Positions 42,562 through 53,534 are shown, counted from the stretch's first letter. The stretch: DNA of 58,522 bases from Mycolicibacterium brisbanense (GCF_001570425.1 NZ_BCSX01000029.1:1-58522); one strand, 5' to 3'. Made by a program: numbers and translations. Notes: generated by a model not told the origin, from the sequence alone.

Positions 42562-43644
42562 GAAACGCAGCAGTGCACCGATTCCGTCGGTCAGGGTCAA
42601 CGAATCATCCACTGCCACAAGGGCCGCGTCCACGGCAATCGCGGCGAACGGCAACGCCTCGTCGGCCCGGGCGACACGGCTGACGGGCTCTCCCATCAAT
42701 GACAGCGTGTCCGCGTCGGGAGCCACCACAGCGCGATCAGCTCCGGTGACCACCGTGGCGTCGCCTACCAGTCCGATGATCAATGCCGCTACATTGCGCG
42801 CGCGCAATGCGGTGCACACAGCCGAGATACCCTCCACCGCCATCCCCGACTTCGATTCCATCTCAGCGAGGTACTTCCGGACGGTCTCGGCGATCTCGAC
42901 ACATCCCAGGCGCTGCAGAACGCCCTTGACTAGCTCACCGAGTTCGGTTTCATTGGCTCGCTGTCCACGAGATCCCGCGTGCAGCTGCGAAACCTTTTGC
43001 GCGACACGGGGTGGCAGTTCGGAAATGACATCGTTCCGGGAGCGAACCTCCCCGCTGACGAACACGACGTCTGGACTCATTTGATCGACGATCTCGGTGA
43101 TCCGTTCGGCGACCGCGCGCACATTCACGCGAATGGCCTCGTCTGTCGTCGACCGGAAGTCCACGTATCCGCTGAATCCTGAAGTTGCCGCCTTGTGCAC
43201 CGGATAGCCTTCGCCTTCAACGACCTCTGTGCGCAGGTCACCGTCACTGTGCACGGTGATCTCGGCACCCGAACGGTCGACGGCGACAAACACATACGGT
43301 GGGTGCGCGTAGCCAAACTCCACCAACGGCACCAGGAACGGGTAGTCCGATACGCGGAGCACCGGCGCCGCCGGCGGACGGGACACATGTTCGTTGATCA
43401 GTACCCGTTCACGCGTCACCACAACGGCCCGGCCCTGCCTACCGACCGCCGGTCGGCTGTGCAATATGGCGTGCTCCATGTGATCGAGCGCCGAAGGATC
43501 GGCTCCCATGTGCTCCAGTTTGCTGCTGAGACTGCGCCATTCCACGTTCGGCCGCTTCGCTGCATCAGACCGCGAATCGTCGAGATAAGCGGACACGAAC
43601 GGCCCCGGAATGTCGACGAGGCGACGGAACTCTTCAGTGTTCAT
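42541..43644 (-). CDS. Rv2629-like protein (baeRF family)
   Basis: 367-residue protein related to M. tuberculosis Rv2629, a DosR-regulon member of the bacterial archaeo-eukaryotic release factor (eRF1-like) families. Landmarks are the start LVDIPGPFVSAYLDDSRSDAAKR, the central PYVFVAVDRSGAEI and the release-factor-like block VVFVSGEVRSRNDVISELPPRV. Its biochemical role is unsettled; a ribosome- or tRNA-linked function under hypoxia is the usual guess. Its 3' end overlaps the convergent P1B-ATPase gene by 21 bp. It lies 10 bp downstream of the Ddn-like gene and probably shares its promoter. Confidence 0.87.
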   Translation of the reverse strand: MNTEEFRRLVDIPGPFVSAYLDDSRSDAAKRPNVEWRSLSSKLEHMGADPSALDHMEHAILHSRPAVGRQGRAVVVTRERVLINEHVSRPPAAPVLRVSDYPFLVPLVEFGYAHPPYVFVAVDRSGAEITVHSDGDLRTEVVEGEGYPVHKAATSGFSGYVDFRSTTDEAIRVNVRAVAERITEIVDQMSPDVVFVSGEVRSRNDVISELPPRVAQKVSQLHAGSRGQRANETELGELVKGVLQRLGCVEIAETVRKYLAEMESKSGMAVEGISAVCTALRARNVAALIIGLVGDATVVTGADRAVVAPDADTLSLMGEPVSRVARADEALPFAAIAVDAALVAVDDSLTLTDGIGALLRFSAGDGM

Positions 43645-43654
43645 CTCTTGTGTC

Positions 43655-44071
43655 CTAGCTCGAAATCTTTTGTGGGGTCTTGACTTTTACGGCCTTGGCG
43701 ATGCCGAGTCGCTCGAACGTGCGGCGCCGTCGCCGTGACAGCTGTGGCGCTACCTGTGCCAGGTCGACGATGCTCGGTTCGGTAACCTCGCGCGTCTCAC
43801 CGCCGGACGTGATCGTCGCCCGACCCGCTGCGAGCACATTGCGCAACCAGTCGACCCTGGTGCCGTACGGCAGCGGGATGATGTACCCGTCGACCGCTTT
43901 TTCGGCGACCACGGGTGTGGCGTACTGCCTGCCCGAGACACGGCCGGTGTGTCTGATCACCGACGCATACCAGTGTTTTCGGCCGGCCAGATGCAACATC
44001 GCGGGATTGAGTACGTGTTTGTTGAAGCGACGCACCGCATCTCGGAACGGTGCCTGCATGTCGGTGGACAT
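43655..44071 (-). CDS. Deazaflavin-dependent nitroreductase family protein (Ddn-like)
   Basis: 138-residue split-barrel protein from the ATG at 44071. The family core is HWYASVIRHTGRVSGRQYATPVVAEKAVDGYIIPLPYGTRVDWLRNVLAAGRATI, matching the F420H2-binding Ddn/DUF385 fold (T-G-R-x-SG-R, then P-x-x-x-x and the DWxRN motif). Members reduce quinones or nitro-compounds with cofactor F420 and help keep the menaquinone pool reduced in low oxygen. It is the first gene of a two-gene operon with the Rv2629-like gene. Two DosR-type boxes lie upstream, the nearer 58 bp away, shared with the divergent AcsA operon. Confidence 0.88.
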   Translation of the reverse strand: MSTDMQAPFRDAVRRFNKHVLNPAMLHLAGRKHWYASVIRHTGRVSGRQYATPVVAEKAVDGYIIPLPYGTRVDWLRNVLAAGRATITSGGETREVTEPSIVDLAQVAPQLSRRRRRTFERLGIAKAVKVKTPQKISS

Positions 44072-44128
44072 TCCACGATGCTCGCTCCCGGGCCGGCCGT
44101 GCGACAGGGCCGTCCGGATCCAGAGCAG

Positions 44129-44201
44129 AGGACTTAGGGCACTCGGACGGCATCTCAGGAGCCCGGTACCACCGGGGGCTTTCGCGGGGACTTTGGTCTC
44201 T
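44129..44201. promoter_or_regulatory. Two DosR-type boxes, Ddn-like/AcsA-operon divergent promoter
   Basis: AGGACTTAGGGCACT (44129-44143) and GGGACTTTGGTCTCT (44187-44201) lie nearly symmetrically, 58 bp from the Ddn-like start and 63 bp from the 86-residue ORF start. Confidence 0.65.
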
Positions 44202-44263
44202 ATCGCCACGACGGCAGTGCGGACACGATGTGTCCGGTAGGTGCTCCCGAGAAGGGAATCGTG

Positions 44264-44520
44264 ATGACCACAGCCGAGTGCGCCAAGTTGACCGGATCGC
44301 AGATGGAAGCCGTTGCCTGGGGTTTTCTGCGGTCGGAATTCACCCAGCAGATCTACGCCGGCTGGCCGATGGACCGACGAATCAGTGCATATCTGCACCA
44401 CCAGGGCCTCGATCAGATCATCGACGACGGCTCGGCCTTCGACCGGTTGACCGAACGGGTGATGGCGAACCTGGGCCGTGCGCTGCGCAGTGGCCTCTTG
44501 GGATTGCCGAAGGATCAGTC

Positions 44521-44524
<4 letters not shown>
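44264..44524 (+). CDS. Hypothetical 86-residue protein heading the AcsA-E1-E2 operon
   Basis: I do not recognise this protein. It is all-helical in appearance (MEAVAWGFLRSEFTQQIYAGW, MDRRISAYLHHQGLDQIIDDG, FDRLTERVMANLGRAL) and carries a single cysteine near its start. GAAGGGA is 6 bp before the ATG at 44264. Its stop codon overlaps the GTG start of the AcsA-like gene, so it is the first cistron of the coupled operon behind two DosR-type boxes. A regulatory or scaffolding role for the downstream enzymes is possible but nothing in the sequence proves it. Confidence 0.72.
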
Positions 44525-46310
<1,786 letters not shown>

Positions 46311-46314
<4 letters not shown>

Positions 46315-47282
46315 GCGGAGAAGAACTCGCCCGCACGCTGTTGTCGGACATGATCCGCGTACGCCGGATGGAAGAGAAGTGCGCGGAACTGTACGGGGAA
46401 GCCAAGATTCGCGGGTTCCTGCACCTATACGTCGGCGAGGAGGCGGTCGCTGCCGGATCGCTGCGGGCACTGACCACAGGGGATGCCGTCGTCGCAACGT
46501 ACCGCGAACACGCACATGCATTGCTGTGGGGTGTCGCGATGAACTCGATCATGGCCGAGATGTTCGGTAAGCAGGAAGGATGTTCTGGCGGCAGAGGCGG
46601 ATCGATGCATCTGTTCGACGCCGCCACCCGTTTCTACGGTGGTAACGCCATCGTGGCGGGCGGTCTGCCGATCGCCGTGGGACTGGCCCTCGCTGACAAG
46701 ACTCTCGGTCGCAACCGCGTCACCGTCTGTTATTTCGGCGATGGAGCCGTTGCCGAGGGGGCATTCCACGAGTCACTGAACATGGCTGCCCTGTGGCAGC
46801 TTCCCGTGTTGTTCTGCTGTGAGAACAACCTCTACGCGATGGGCACCAGACTGGACCGGGCACAGTCCCAGACCGACCTGACAGCCAAAGCAGCGTCCTA
46901 CCGGGTACCCACGCTCGCCGTTGACGGGATGGACGTGTTGGCTTGCCTGCACGCAACCGAACAGGCTGCCGCGCACATCCGGACAAAGAGCGGACCGTTC
47001 TTCCTCGAGTTCCGTACCTACCGCTTCCGCGCCCATTCGATGTTCGATCCGGAGCTCTATCGCGACAAGACCGAGGTTGCCCAGTGGCGCGAACGGGATC
47101 CGATCGAGCTGTTCCGCACGCAGTGCCTCCGTGACGGGGTGCTCACCTCCGACGACGCAATTGGTATCGAGGCCGCCGCCGACCGCGAGGTGGCCGAAGC
47201 TGTCGCGTTCGCCGAGGCCGGGACCTTCGAGCCTGTCGAGCAGTTGGGACGTGACGTTCTCACATCGGAGGGTGTCGCATGA
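46311..47282 (+). CDS. 2-oxoacid (acetoin/pyruvate) dehydrogenase E1 alpha subunit
   Basis: 323-residue ThDP-dependent subunit. The ThDP/Mg motif is YFGDGAVAEGAFHESLNMAALWQLPVLFCCENNLYAMGT (GDG to EN). The active-site entrance histidine is in RGGSMHLFD. The regulatory loop FFLEFRTYRFRAHSMFDPELYR has the conserved serine. The short length, without a C-terminal extension, and PVLFCCENN fit acetoin dehydrogenase or pyruvate E1alpha of the E1alpha/E1beta type. The start overlaps the acsA stop and the end overlaps E1beta, so stoichiometric expression is likely. Substrate choice between acetoin, pyruvate and branched oxoacids cannot be settled from motifs. Confidence 0.9.
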
Positions 47283-48253
47283 AGATCAGCTATCGAACCG
47301 CCGCGCACGACGCACTCCGCGATGCACTGCAGAACGACTCCCGGGTCGTCCTGATGGGCGAAGACATCGGCCGATACGGCGGAACGTACGCGGTGTCCAA
47401 AGGGCTACTCGATGAGTTTGGCCCCGACCGGATCCGCGATACCCCGTTGTCCGAGCTGGGTTTCGTCGGGGTAGGCATCGGCGCGGCGTTGGGCGGATTA
47501 CGCCCGATCGTCGAAGTCATGACCGTGAACTTCAGTCTGTTGGCGCTCGACCAGATCGTCAATACCGCCGCTGCACTGAGGCACATGTCCGGCGGACAGT
47601 TCTCCGTACCGCTCGTGGTGAGGATGGCGACCGGAGCGGGTAGACAACTCGCCGCGCAGCATTCCCACAGTCTGGAATGCTGGTATGCCCACATCCCCGG
47701 CATCAAGGTGCTTGCCCCGGCCACCGTCGAGGACGCCTACGGGATGCTGCGGACGGCTCTCGCAGACCCCGATCCGGTGGTGATCTTCGAACACGTGCAG
47801 CTGTACAACGCGACGACGGACGTCGATGCTCTCGCTGCGACCGACATCTCCCGAGCCGCGGTACGGCGACCGGGATCCGACATCACCGTGATCGCATACG
47901 GCGGGTGCGTGCCGAAAGCCATCGACGCGGCGAATAGACTTGCTGTTGACGGAATCGCTTGCGAGGTAATCGATCTTCGCGTGCTGCGCCCGTTGGATGA
48001 CGCGACCATCACCGAGTCCGTGCGCAAGACGCATCGGGCTGTCATCGTCGACGAAGCCTGGCGCACAGGCAGCCTGGCCGCGGAGATAAGCGCCCGGCTG
48101 GTAGAGAACGCGTTCTACGACCTGGATGCGCCCATCGCCAGGGTATGCAGCGCAGAGGTTCCGATTCCCTATGCCAGGCACCTTGAGGAGGCTGCCCTCC
48201 CCCAGGTTGATGCGATTGTCGACGCGGTGAAGCGCACTCTCGGGAAGCCATGA
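47279..48253 (+). CDS. 2-oxoacid (acetoin/pyruvate) dehydrogenase E1 beta subunit
   Basis: 324-residue partner of E1alpha. Family motifs are the start ISYRTAAHDALRDALQNDSRVVLMGEDIGRYGG (with the ThDP-activating Glu in the GED segment), RIRDTPLSELGFVGVGIGAALGGLRPIVEVM, QHSHSLECWYAHIPGIKVLAPATVEDAYG and the C-terminal VIDLRVLRPLDDATITESV. Both ends overlap neighbouring genes by 4 bp. Together with E1alpha it would decarboxylate a 2-oxoacid or cleave acetoin and acylate the lipoyl group of the E2 encoded next. Confidence 0.92.
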   Translation: MKISYRTAAHDALRDALQNDSRVVLMGEDIGRYGGTYAVSKGLLDEFGPDRIRDTPLSELGFVGVGIGAALGGLRPIVEVMTVNFSLLALDQIVNTAAALRHMSGGQFSVPLVVRMATGAGRQLAAQHSHSLECWYAHIPGIKVLAPATVEDAYGMLRTALADPDPVVIFEHVQLYNATTDVDALAATDISRAAVRRPGSDITVIAYGGCVPKAIDAANRLAVDGIACEVIDLRVLRPLDDATITESVRKTHRAVIVDEAWRTGSLAAEISARLVENAFYDLDAPIARVCSAEVPIPYARHLEEAALPQVDAIVDAVKRTLGKP

Positions 48254-49389
48254 TGATCGAGTTCAAGATGCCCGCGCTCGGGTCGGATATGGACGAAGGA
48301 ACGCTTACCGAGTGGCTCGTCAAGCCCGGTGATGTCGTTGCCCGAGGCCAAGTCGTGGCGGTGGTGGAAACCACCAAGGCAGCCGTGGAGGTGGAGTGCT
48401 GGCAGAGCGGGACGGTGCACGAACTACTGGTTCCCGTCGGCGAAACCATCCATGCCGGTAGGCCATTGGCCACACTGCTGGCTGCGGGCGAGTCCGCCCC
48501 GACCGAACTGTCTGGGGCGCCCGCCGAAATCACTGCCACCCCGCAGTCGGCACGGCGCCGGTGGGTTTCGCCGGCCGCTCGGCGCGTTGCAGCATCGCTG
48601 GGCATCGACCTCGGTGCCGTCAGCGGGACCGGACCGCAGGGAGCCGTCACCATTGCCGACGTCGAGCATGCGGCAGCAGCGGCTACGACGGCTCCCCCGC
48701 ACACCGCCACCACCGATCGAACAGCGCAGATGCGCAGATCGATCGCCGCCGCGATGAGCCGATCCAAGCACGAGATCCCCCACTATTATTTGTCAGAAGA
48801 AATTCCGATGGACACCGCGCTGACGTGGCTTGCCGACTACAACAGTCGGCGGCCGATCACAGAACGCGTATTGCCTGCCGTCCTACTCGTGAAATCCGTC
48901 GGCCTGGCGGCCCGGCGGTACGGCGAATTCAGCGGCTTCTGGCAGAACGACGAGTTCCAGGCGGGTTCAGGAACCCACGTCGGCATCGCGATCTCCCTAC
49001 GCGGCGGCGGATTGGTGGCGCCCGCCATACATGATGTGGCGGACAAGAAGATCGATGAGTTGATGCGCGATCTCACCGATCTGGTGGCTCGTGCACGCGC
49101 CGGAAGTCTACGCAGCTCGGAGGTGTCAGATCCGACAATCACAATGACCAACCTCGGCGATCAGGGAGTCGATTCTGTCTTCGGGGTGATCTATCCGCCG
49201 CAGGTTGCGTTGGTGGGGTTCGGGCGGCCGGCACAGAGGGTCCGGGTCGTCGACGGTGGCATCCGAGTCATGACCACGGTGAACGCAACACTATCCGCCG
49301 ATCATCGCGCCAGTGACGGCCACCGCGGCGCGCTGTTTCTCGCCGCGATCAGCGAGCACTTGCAGCTGCCCGACGAACTCGAGAAATGA
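48250..49389 (+). CDS. Dihydrolipoamide acyltransferase E2
   Basis: 379-residue E2 with the standard three parts. A single lipoyl domain spans residues 1-75 with the lipoylated Lys43 in ETTKAAVEVE. A peripheral subunit-binding domain follows at about 100-140 (RRWVSPAARRVAASLGIDLGAVSGTGPQGAVTIADVE). The catalytic domain runs from about 155, ending with the active-site SADHRASDGHRGALFL (HRxxDG). The linker is short. No E3 (lipoamide dehydrogenase) gene is in the operon, so the housekeeping E3 must serve. Either ATG at 48250 or 48253 may start it, both overlapping the E1beta stop. Confidence 0.93.
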   Translation: MMIEFKMPALGSDMDEGTLTEWLVKPGDVVARGQVVAVVETTKAAVEVECWQSGTVHELLVPVGETIHAGRPLATLLAAGESAPTELSGAPAEITATPQSARRRWVSPAARRVAASLGIDLGAVSGTGPQGAVTIADVEHAAAAATTAPPHTATTDRTAQMRRSIAAAMSRSKHEIPHYYLSEEIPMDTALTWLADYNSRRPITERVLPAVLLVKSVGLAARRYGEFSGFWQNDEFQAGSGTHVGIAISLRGGGLVAPAIHDVADKKIDELMRDLTDLVARARAGSLRSSEVSDPTITMTNLGDQGVDSVFGVIYPPQVALVGFGRPAQRVRVVDGGIRVMTTVNATLSADHRASDGHRGALFLAAISEHLQLPDELEK

Positions 49390-49396
49390 CACGAGA

Positions 49397-49645
49397 ATGA
49401 TGACTGCTCAACGCATCCGTGAAGAAGTACTGTCAGTTTTGACGACCATCGCCCCAGAGGTGGATCCGGTCGATTTGTCCGACGACCTCCTGTTGCGCAA
49501 CCAGGTGGACCTGGACTCGATGGACTGGCTCAATTTCCTGGTCGGCGTACATCGACGGCTCCACGTTGCAATACCCGAAAAAGACTACGCCGGTTTGCGG
49601 ACGCTTGCGGATGTGGTTCGTTATGTCGAGACCCACGCAGTCTGA
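49397..49645 (+). CDS. Stand-alone acyl carrier protein
   Basis: 82-residue carrier protein with the 4'-phosphopantetheine Ser41 in the motif VDLDSMDWLNFLVGVHRRL (DSM in place of the usual DSL). Helix I is QRIREEVLSVLTTIAPEVD and helix III/IV AGLRTLADVVRYVETH, the normal ACP layout. It lies 7 bp after the E2 stop and its end overlaps the next hydrolase gene by 23 bp, so it belongs to the same operon. A carrier protein between an oxoacid dehydrogenase and acyltransferases suggests acyl groups pass through a protein thioester; no ketosynthase is nearby. Confidence 0.88.
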   Translation: MMTAQRIREEVLSVLTTIAPEVDPVDLSDDLLLRNQVDLDSMDWLNFLVGVHRRLHVAIPEKDYAGLRTLADVVRYVETHAV

Positions 49646-50924
49646 CATCCCGACCTCGGCGGAGATATCGGCAATCCGTAACAGTACGAGTACATCTCGT
49701 ACCGGCCTTTCGCACATTCAGGCGTTCGGCCTGGGCGCGGCCAGCTCCGCGGTTCGCCCGATCGCCCAGGCTTTCGACTACTACGTGAGAGCTTGGCGCG
49801 AATACCTCGACCGCGGACCGCGCGAGCTGCCCGTTGCGCGGCCCACGATCGCACTGGCCGCACACGCGCTCCGCGATGAGATCGTGCTGTTGGGATTGCG
49901 GGCGAGACGGCCGGTGGGCGACCTGCGTGAATTCGACCGCATCGAGGCTGAAATCACTGCGGCGCTGCGTCTCTACGCACGAAAAGGCTGGTTGGCGCAA
50001 CCGCCGCGGTTCTTTGCGAGGCCGCCCGCGTTGACTGAGGTCACAATCCGATCGGTGCACGCGGCGGGTCGACACTACGAGCGAATCGCCTTTGACAGCG
50101 GCTACAGGCCTCGCGTGGGTGAACCCGGCAGGAATCGATGGCTGAGCTATACGGCCAACAACCGCGAATACGCCTTGCTGCTGCGGCATGCCGATGACCG
50201 TCCCTGGCTGGTCTGTGTACACGGCGCCGAGATGGGCCGCGCCGCACTCGATCTCGCGCTGTTTCGGGCCTGGCACCTGCACGACGATCTCGGCTTGAAT
50301 GTGATCATGCCGGTCCTTCCGATGCATGGTCCCCGGTCACGCGGGCTACCCAAAGGGGCCGTATTTCCGGGCGAGGACGTGATGGACAACGTACACGCGA
50401 CAGCTCAGGCGGTTTGGGACATCAGGCGGCTGCTGACCTGGATCCGGATTCAGCAACCCAACTCGTCGATCGGCTTGTATAGCATCTCCCTCGGCGGATA
50501 CGTCTCGTCGCTGGTCGCCAGTCTCGAAGACGGCCTGACTTGTGCGATTCTCGGGGTACCGGTGGCCGATCTGGTCGTACTGCTCGGTCGGCACGCCGGC
50601 CTGAGTGACGAAGATCCGCGTCGCCGGATCGTCTCATTGGCCGCGCCCATCGGACACATGTTGTCACCACTGTCCCTGCAGCCGCGTGTACCGATGTCTG
50701 GTCGCTTCATCTACGCCGGCATCGCTGATCAGCTCGTACATCCGCGCGAGCAGGTCCTTCGATTGTGGGAACACTGGGGTGAGCCACAGATAGTCTGGTA
50801 TCGCGGAGGTCACACGGGGTTCTTCGCTTCGCGGCCCGTACAGCAGTTTGTCGACTGCGCCCTGCTGCAATCGGGGCTCGTCAATGGGCCGTCCACCGAG
50901 CCCGAGTCACACCGGTCGGCCTGA
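49623..50924 (+). CDS. Alpha/beta hydrolase with N-terminal helical domain
   Basis: 433-residue protein from the ATG at 49623, inside the end of the ACP gene. The first about 170 residues are mostly helical and not a recognised domain. An alpha/beta hydrolase fold follows: oxyanion segment WLVCVHGAEMGR, nucleophile Ser289 in YSISLGGYVSS (SxSxG rather than GxSxG), Asp369 in GIADQLVHP and His397 in RGGHTGFF. The triad is complete, so it should be an active esterase, thioesterase or acyltransferase. Context (ACP before, WS/DGAT after) suggests it acts on acyl-ACP or a neutral lipid. No signal peptide is seen. Confidence 0.85.
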   Translation: MSRPTQSDIPTSAEISAIRNSTSTSRTGLSHIQAFGLGAASSAVRPIAQAFDYYVRAWREYLDRGPRELPVARPTIALAAHALRDEIVLLGLRARRPVGDLREFDRIEAEITAALRLYARKGWLAQPPRFFARPPALTEVTIRSVHAAGRHYERIAFDSGYRPRVGEPGRNRWLSYTANNREYALLLRHADDRPWLVCVHGAEMGRAALDLALFRAWHLHDDLGLNVIMPVLPMHGPRSRGLPKGAVFPGEDVMDNVHATAQAVWDIRRLLTWIRIQQPNSSIGLYSISLGGYVSSLVASLEDGLTCAILGVPVADLVVLLGRHAGLSDEDPRRRIVSLAAPIGHMLSPLSLQPRVPMSGRFIYAGIADQLVHPREQVLRLWEHWGEPQIVWYRGGHTGFFASRPVQQFVDCALLQSGLVNGPSTEPESHRSA

Positions 50925-50936
50925 GCGAGGCGCACG

Positions 50937-52325
50937 GTGAACTGGATGGGCCCGCTGGACGCGGCAATGATCACCGCCGACGTGATTTCCAATCCCCTCA
51001 ACATCGGTGCGGTACTGGTCCTGTCGCCGCCAGGCGCGTCGGGGGCTGATTATGTCGACCAGGTCTACGCGCACAGTGTGATCGGTCGAAAAGTCGGGGA
51101 TCCGCGACTACGCAGGTATCCCCACCGCGGCATTGACACCGCGGGCGCCTGGGTGTGGCGGGAGCTCGACGTCGTAGATGCCGGCAGGCACTGCCAAAGA
51201 GTCACGCTGACACCAGATGAAAACCTGTGGAAGTTGATCAGCCAACTGCACTCACAGCCTCTCGCCCGATCGCGACCGATGTGGATGTCCTACCTGATCG
51301 ACGGCCTTGACAACGGCCGCTTCGCCTTCTACATCAAGATGCATCACACCGTGATGGACGGTGTGACCGGTTTGCAGACGCTCGCCGATGTGCTGAGTCC
51401 CGATCCGCGATGTCGTTCGTCGAGTGGGTTCTACGCCGAGCGACAGGCCCCCGCGGTACACCGCGGATCTCGGTTACCCCATCCACTGGCGCTGCTCGGC
51501 GCCGTAACCAAAGCCGCATCATCAGCAGTCACGCTGGCTGCGCAGGTGGTCACGGGCGAAGCAGCGAGGATTGCGGCAAGCAGGACCGGCGATACCGCGC
51601 TGCAACCGTTGACCGCGCCCTATGTTCGCTTCAACGGCCGCCTCGGACGCGAACGCGCAGTCAGCGCCGCCAGCCTGCCCAGCAGCCGTTTCCAGGCAGT
51701 AGCACGAAAAGCAGGGGCGACGGCCAACGACGTGATCACCGCCGTGATCGCCGGTGCGCTTCGCCGCTGGCTGACAGATCACGACGAGTTACCCGACCGG
51801 TCGTTGGTCGCCATCTGTCCGATCGCGGTGCATCCTCACGATCACCGACGAGCCGACCAGCCGGGCAACATGTTCGGCGCGTGGCTGTGCCCGCTGGGTA
51901 CCGATCTGGTCGATCCCGCAGAGCGACTGGATCGCATCCATCGGTCCATGTCGCAAGGCAAGCACGAAGTGGCTGCGCGCGGCGCAGCAGCTTCCTTGCT
52001 ACTGCTGGCGGCGAGCATCGCTCCGACGGTGCTGATGCCGATGTTGCCGTTCGCACCGAGGCTCCGAGCAGGTTACAACCTGCCGATCTCGCACGTTCCG
52101 GGTCCACGGGACGAAATGTACTGGAACGGTGCACATGTCGAGGAGATCTATCCGATCTCCGCCGTATATGACGGACAGGCGCTCAATGTCACGACCTGCT
52201 CGTACGCCGATCGCGTCGGGTTCGGCTTTGTCGCTGGCCGCGACGTCATGCCCGATATCACCGAACTGGGCCTCCTGACCGAGCACTCGCTCGCCGAACT
52301 CGAGACGGCCGTCGGCGTGACGTGA
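50937..52325 (+). CDS. WS/DGAT: wax ester synthase / diacylglycerol acyltransferase
   Basis: 462-residue second WS/DGAT of the window, from the GTG at 50937. N-terminal MGPLDAAMITADVISNPLNIGAVLVL, the canonical catalytic motif HHTVMDG (HHxxxDG fully conserved, unlike the copy at 38152) and C-terminal NLPISHVPGPRDEMYWNGAHVEEIYPISAVYDGQALNVTTCSYADRVGFGF identify the family. It would form triacylglycerol or wax esters from acyl-CoA, the main storage sink in hypoxic mycobacteria. It starts 12 bp after the hydrolase stop and is part of the same transcript. Confidence 0.93.
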   Translation: MNWMGPLDAAMITADVISNPLNIGAVLVLSPPGASGADYVDQVYAHSVIGRKVGDPRLRRYPHRGIDTAGAWVWRELDVVDAGRHCQRVTLTPDENLWKLISQLHSQPLARSRPMWMSYLIDGLDNGRFAFYIKMHHTVMDGVTGLQTLADVLSPDPRCRSSSGFYAERQAPAVHRGSRLPHPLALLGAVTKAASSAVTLAAQVVTGEAARIAASRTGDTALQPLTAPYVRFNGRLGRERAVSAASLPSSRFQAVARKAGATANDVITAVIAGALRRWLTDHDELPDRSLVAICPIAVHPHDHRRADQPGNMFGAWLCPLGTDLVDPAERLDRIHRSMSQGKHEVAARGAAASLLLLAASIAPTVLMPMLPFAPRLRAGYNLPISHVPGPRDEMYWNGAHVEEIYPISAVYDGQALNVTTCSYADRVGFGFVAGRDVMPDITELGLLTEHSLAELETAVGVT

Positions 52326-52374
52326 GGCCCCTTGTCCGCACGACCGGTGACCAAATCCCATATCGATCCTCCAC

Positions 52375-53067
52375 GTGTCTGCCGAACATTCAAATATGGA
52401 ATACCTCGATACTGCGGACCAGTCAGGACACCGTTACCTGCACGACGAGGAAGTACAGGTGCTCGCTGGGCAGGCTTCGGTAGCCGGGCACCTCACGATC
52501 CCCGAGAATGCCAGGGGTGTTGTGGTCTTCGCTCACGGCAGCGGGAGCAGCAGGCACAGCCCGCGCAATCGTTACGTCGCAGAGATCCTCAACGCTGCCG
52601 GTTTCGGCACGCTCCTGTTCGACCTGCTCACGGTCGACGAAGAACGCAACCGCGCTAACGTCTTCGACATCGGGCTGTTGGCCTCGCGCCTGGTCGGTGT
52701 CACCAGATGGCTTGCCGACCAACCCGACACCGCGGCTCTTCCTATCGGCTATTTCGGTGCCAGCACAGGGGCAGGAGCAGCGCTGACAGCCGCAGCCGAT
52801 CCCCGGGTGCGCGTCAAGGCGATCGTGTCGCGTGGTGGTCGCGCCGATCTCGCCGGGCGCGCGCTGGCAAGAGTCCTCGCGCCGACACTTCTGATCGTCG
52901 GAGGGCGCGACCATGCCGTCATCGAGCTGAATCAGCGCGCGCGAGCATTGATTCCAGGTCGATGTGAACTTGCGATTGTCCCTGGGGCCGGCCACGTCTT
53001 CGAGGAGCCCGGCACCTTGGAGCAGGTAGCCAAACTGGCTTGCGAGTGGTTCGCCGAATATTTGTGA
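52375..53067 (+). CDS. Dienelactone-hydrolase-like alpha/beta hydrolase
   Basis: 230-residue single-domain hydrolase. The oxyanion loop is VVVFAHGSGSSRHSPRNRYVAEILNAAG, the nucleophile Ser is in GYFGASTGAGAAL, the Asp in IVGGRDHAVIEL and the His in PGAGHVFEEPG, a full triad in DLH-like order. Similar domains are fused to phosphoribosyltransferases in the M. tuberculosis DosR-regulon proteins Rv0571c and Rv2030c, as I recall; here the domain stands alone. The GTG start at 52375 has no strong ribosome binding site, and an ATG at 52396 is possible. It follows the WS/DGAT after 49 bp and may be the last gene of the operon. Confidence 0.85.
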   Translation: MSAEHSNMEYLDTADQSGHRYLHDEEVQVLAGQASVAGHLTIPENARGVVVFAHGSGSSRHSPRNRYVAEILNAAGFGTLLFDLLTVDEERNRANVFDIGLLASRLVGVTRWLADQPDTAALPIGYFGASTGAGAALTAAADPRVRVKAIVSRGGRADLAGRALARVLAPTLLIVGGRDHAVIELNQRARALIPGRCELAIVPGAGHVFEEPGTLEQVAKLACEWFAEYL

Positions 53068-53322
53068 GCGCCCGCGGTCGACGCGTGCCCCGCCAAGGGG
53101 TCTCAGCGTGGCGGTTTTCGCATCCGAGGGCAGCCGCGCTCTGGCCACCTCACTCAACGATTTGCAACCGCTTGAAGACGCCAAGGAGCTGGCGACAGCG
53201 ATGATCCGCGCACAACCGAACCCACCACGTCGCCCACACAACCGCGGAAAGCCACGCAAGACCCGTTGTGAGCAACATCCGCTGCAGACTTGGCCCGATG
53301 TGACTCACCAACGCACACCTGC

Positions 53323-53446
53323 CCAACACCCCACGCCCCTCGCGCAGAGACCTGATCCTTTCGCGCTCAAGGTTGCGTTCCGGATCCAGTCCCGAGGTAA
53401 CCGTCAGCATCGCGTCGAGCAGTCCGTCGAGTCGATCACGCCTCAA
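53323..53446 (-). pseudogene. Remnant of a DosS/DosT-type sensor kinase gene
   Basis: On the minus strand this stretch encodes RDRLDGLLDAMLTVTSGLD followed shortly by LREGRGVLG. The intact kinase at 54021 has RDRLDGLLDAMLVVTSGLE and, some 54 residues further on, LPEGRGVLG. The intervening part of the GAF domain is deleted and the reading frame continues into unrelated residues, so this is a decayed antisense fragment. The rest of 53068-53602 has no intact gene; a plus-strand frame from 53108 (MAVFASEGSRALATSLNDLQ) may be another remnant. Confidence 0.7.
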
Positions 53447-53496
53447 CGCGTAGACGAAGAGTCATGACCGGCTCGACCGCCCAATCCTCCTGCGCA

Positions 53497-53534
53497 GGGA
53501 CTATCGGCCATGCCAGGTCGGGACTTTCGCCGCT
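53497..53534 (+). promoter_or_regulatory. Two DosR-type boxes, 23 bp apart
   Basis: GGGACTATCGGCCAT (53497-53511) and GGGACTTTCGCCGCT (53520-53534) are strong matches, 69-106 bp upstream of the 98-residue gene that leads into the DosT-like kinase. Confidence 0.75.

Noticed and set aside
53108..53467. Plus-strand open frame of 119 codons after the DLH-like gene
   Set aside because: Its second half is antisense to the kinase remnant and is Pro/Arg/Gln-rich; only the first 35 codons look protein-like, so at most a remnant.
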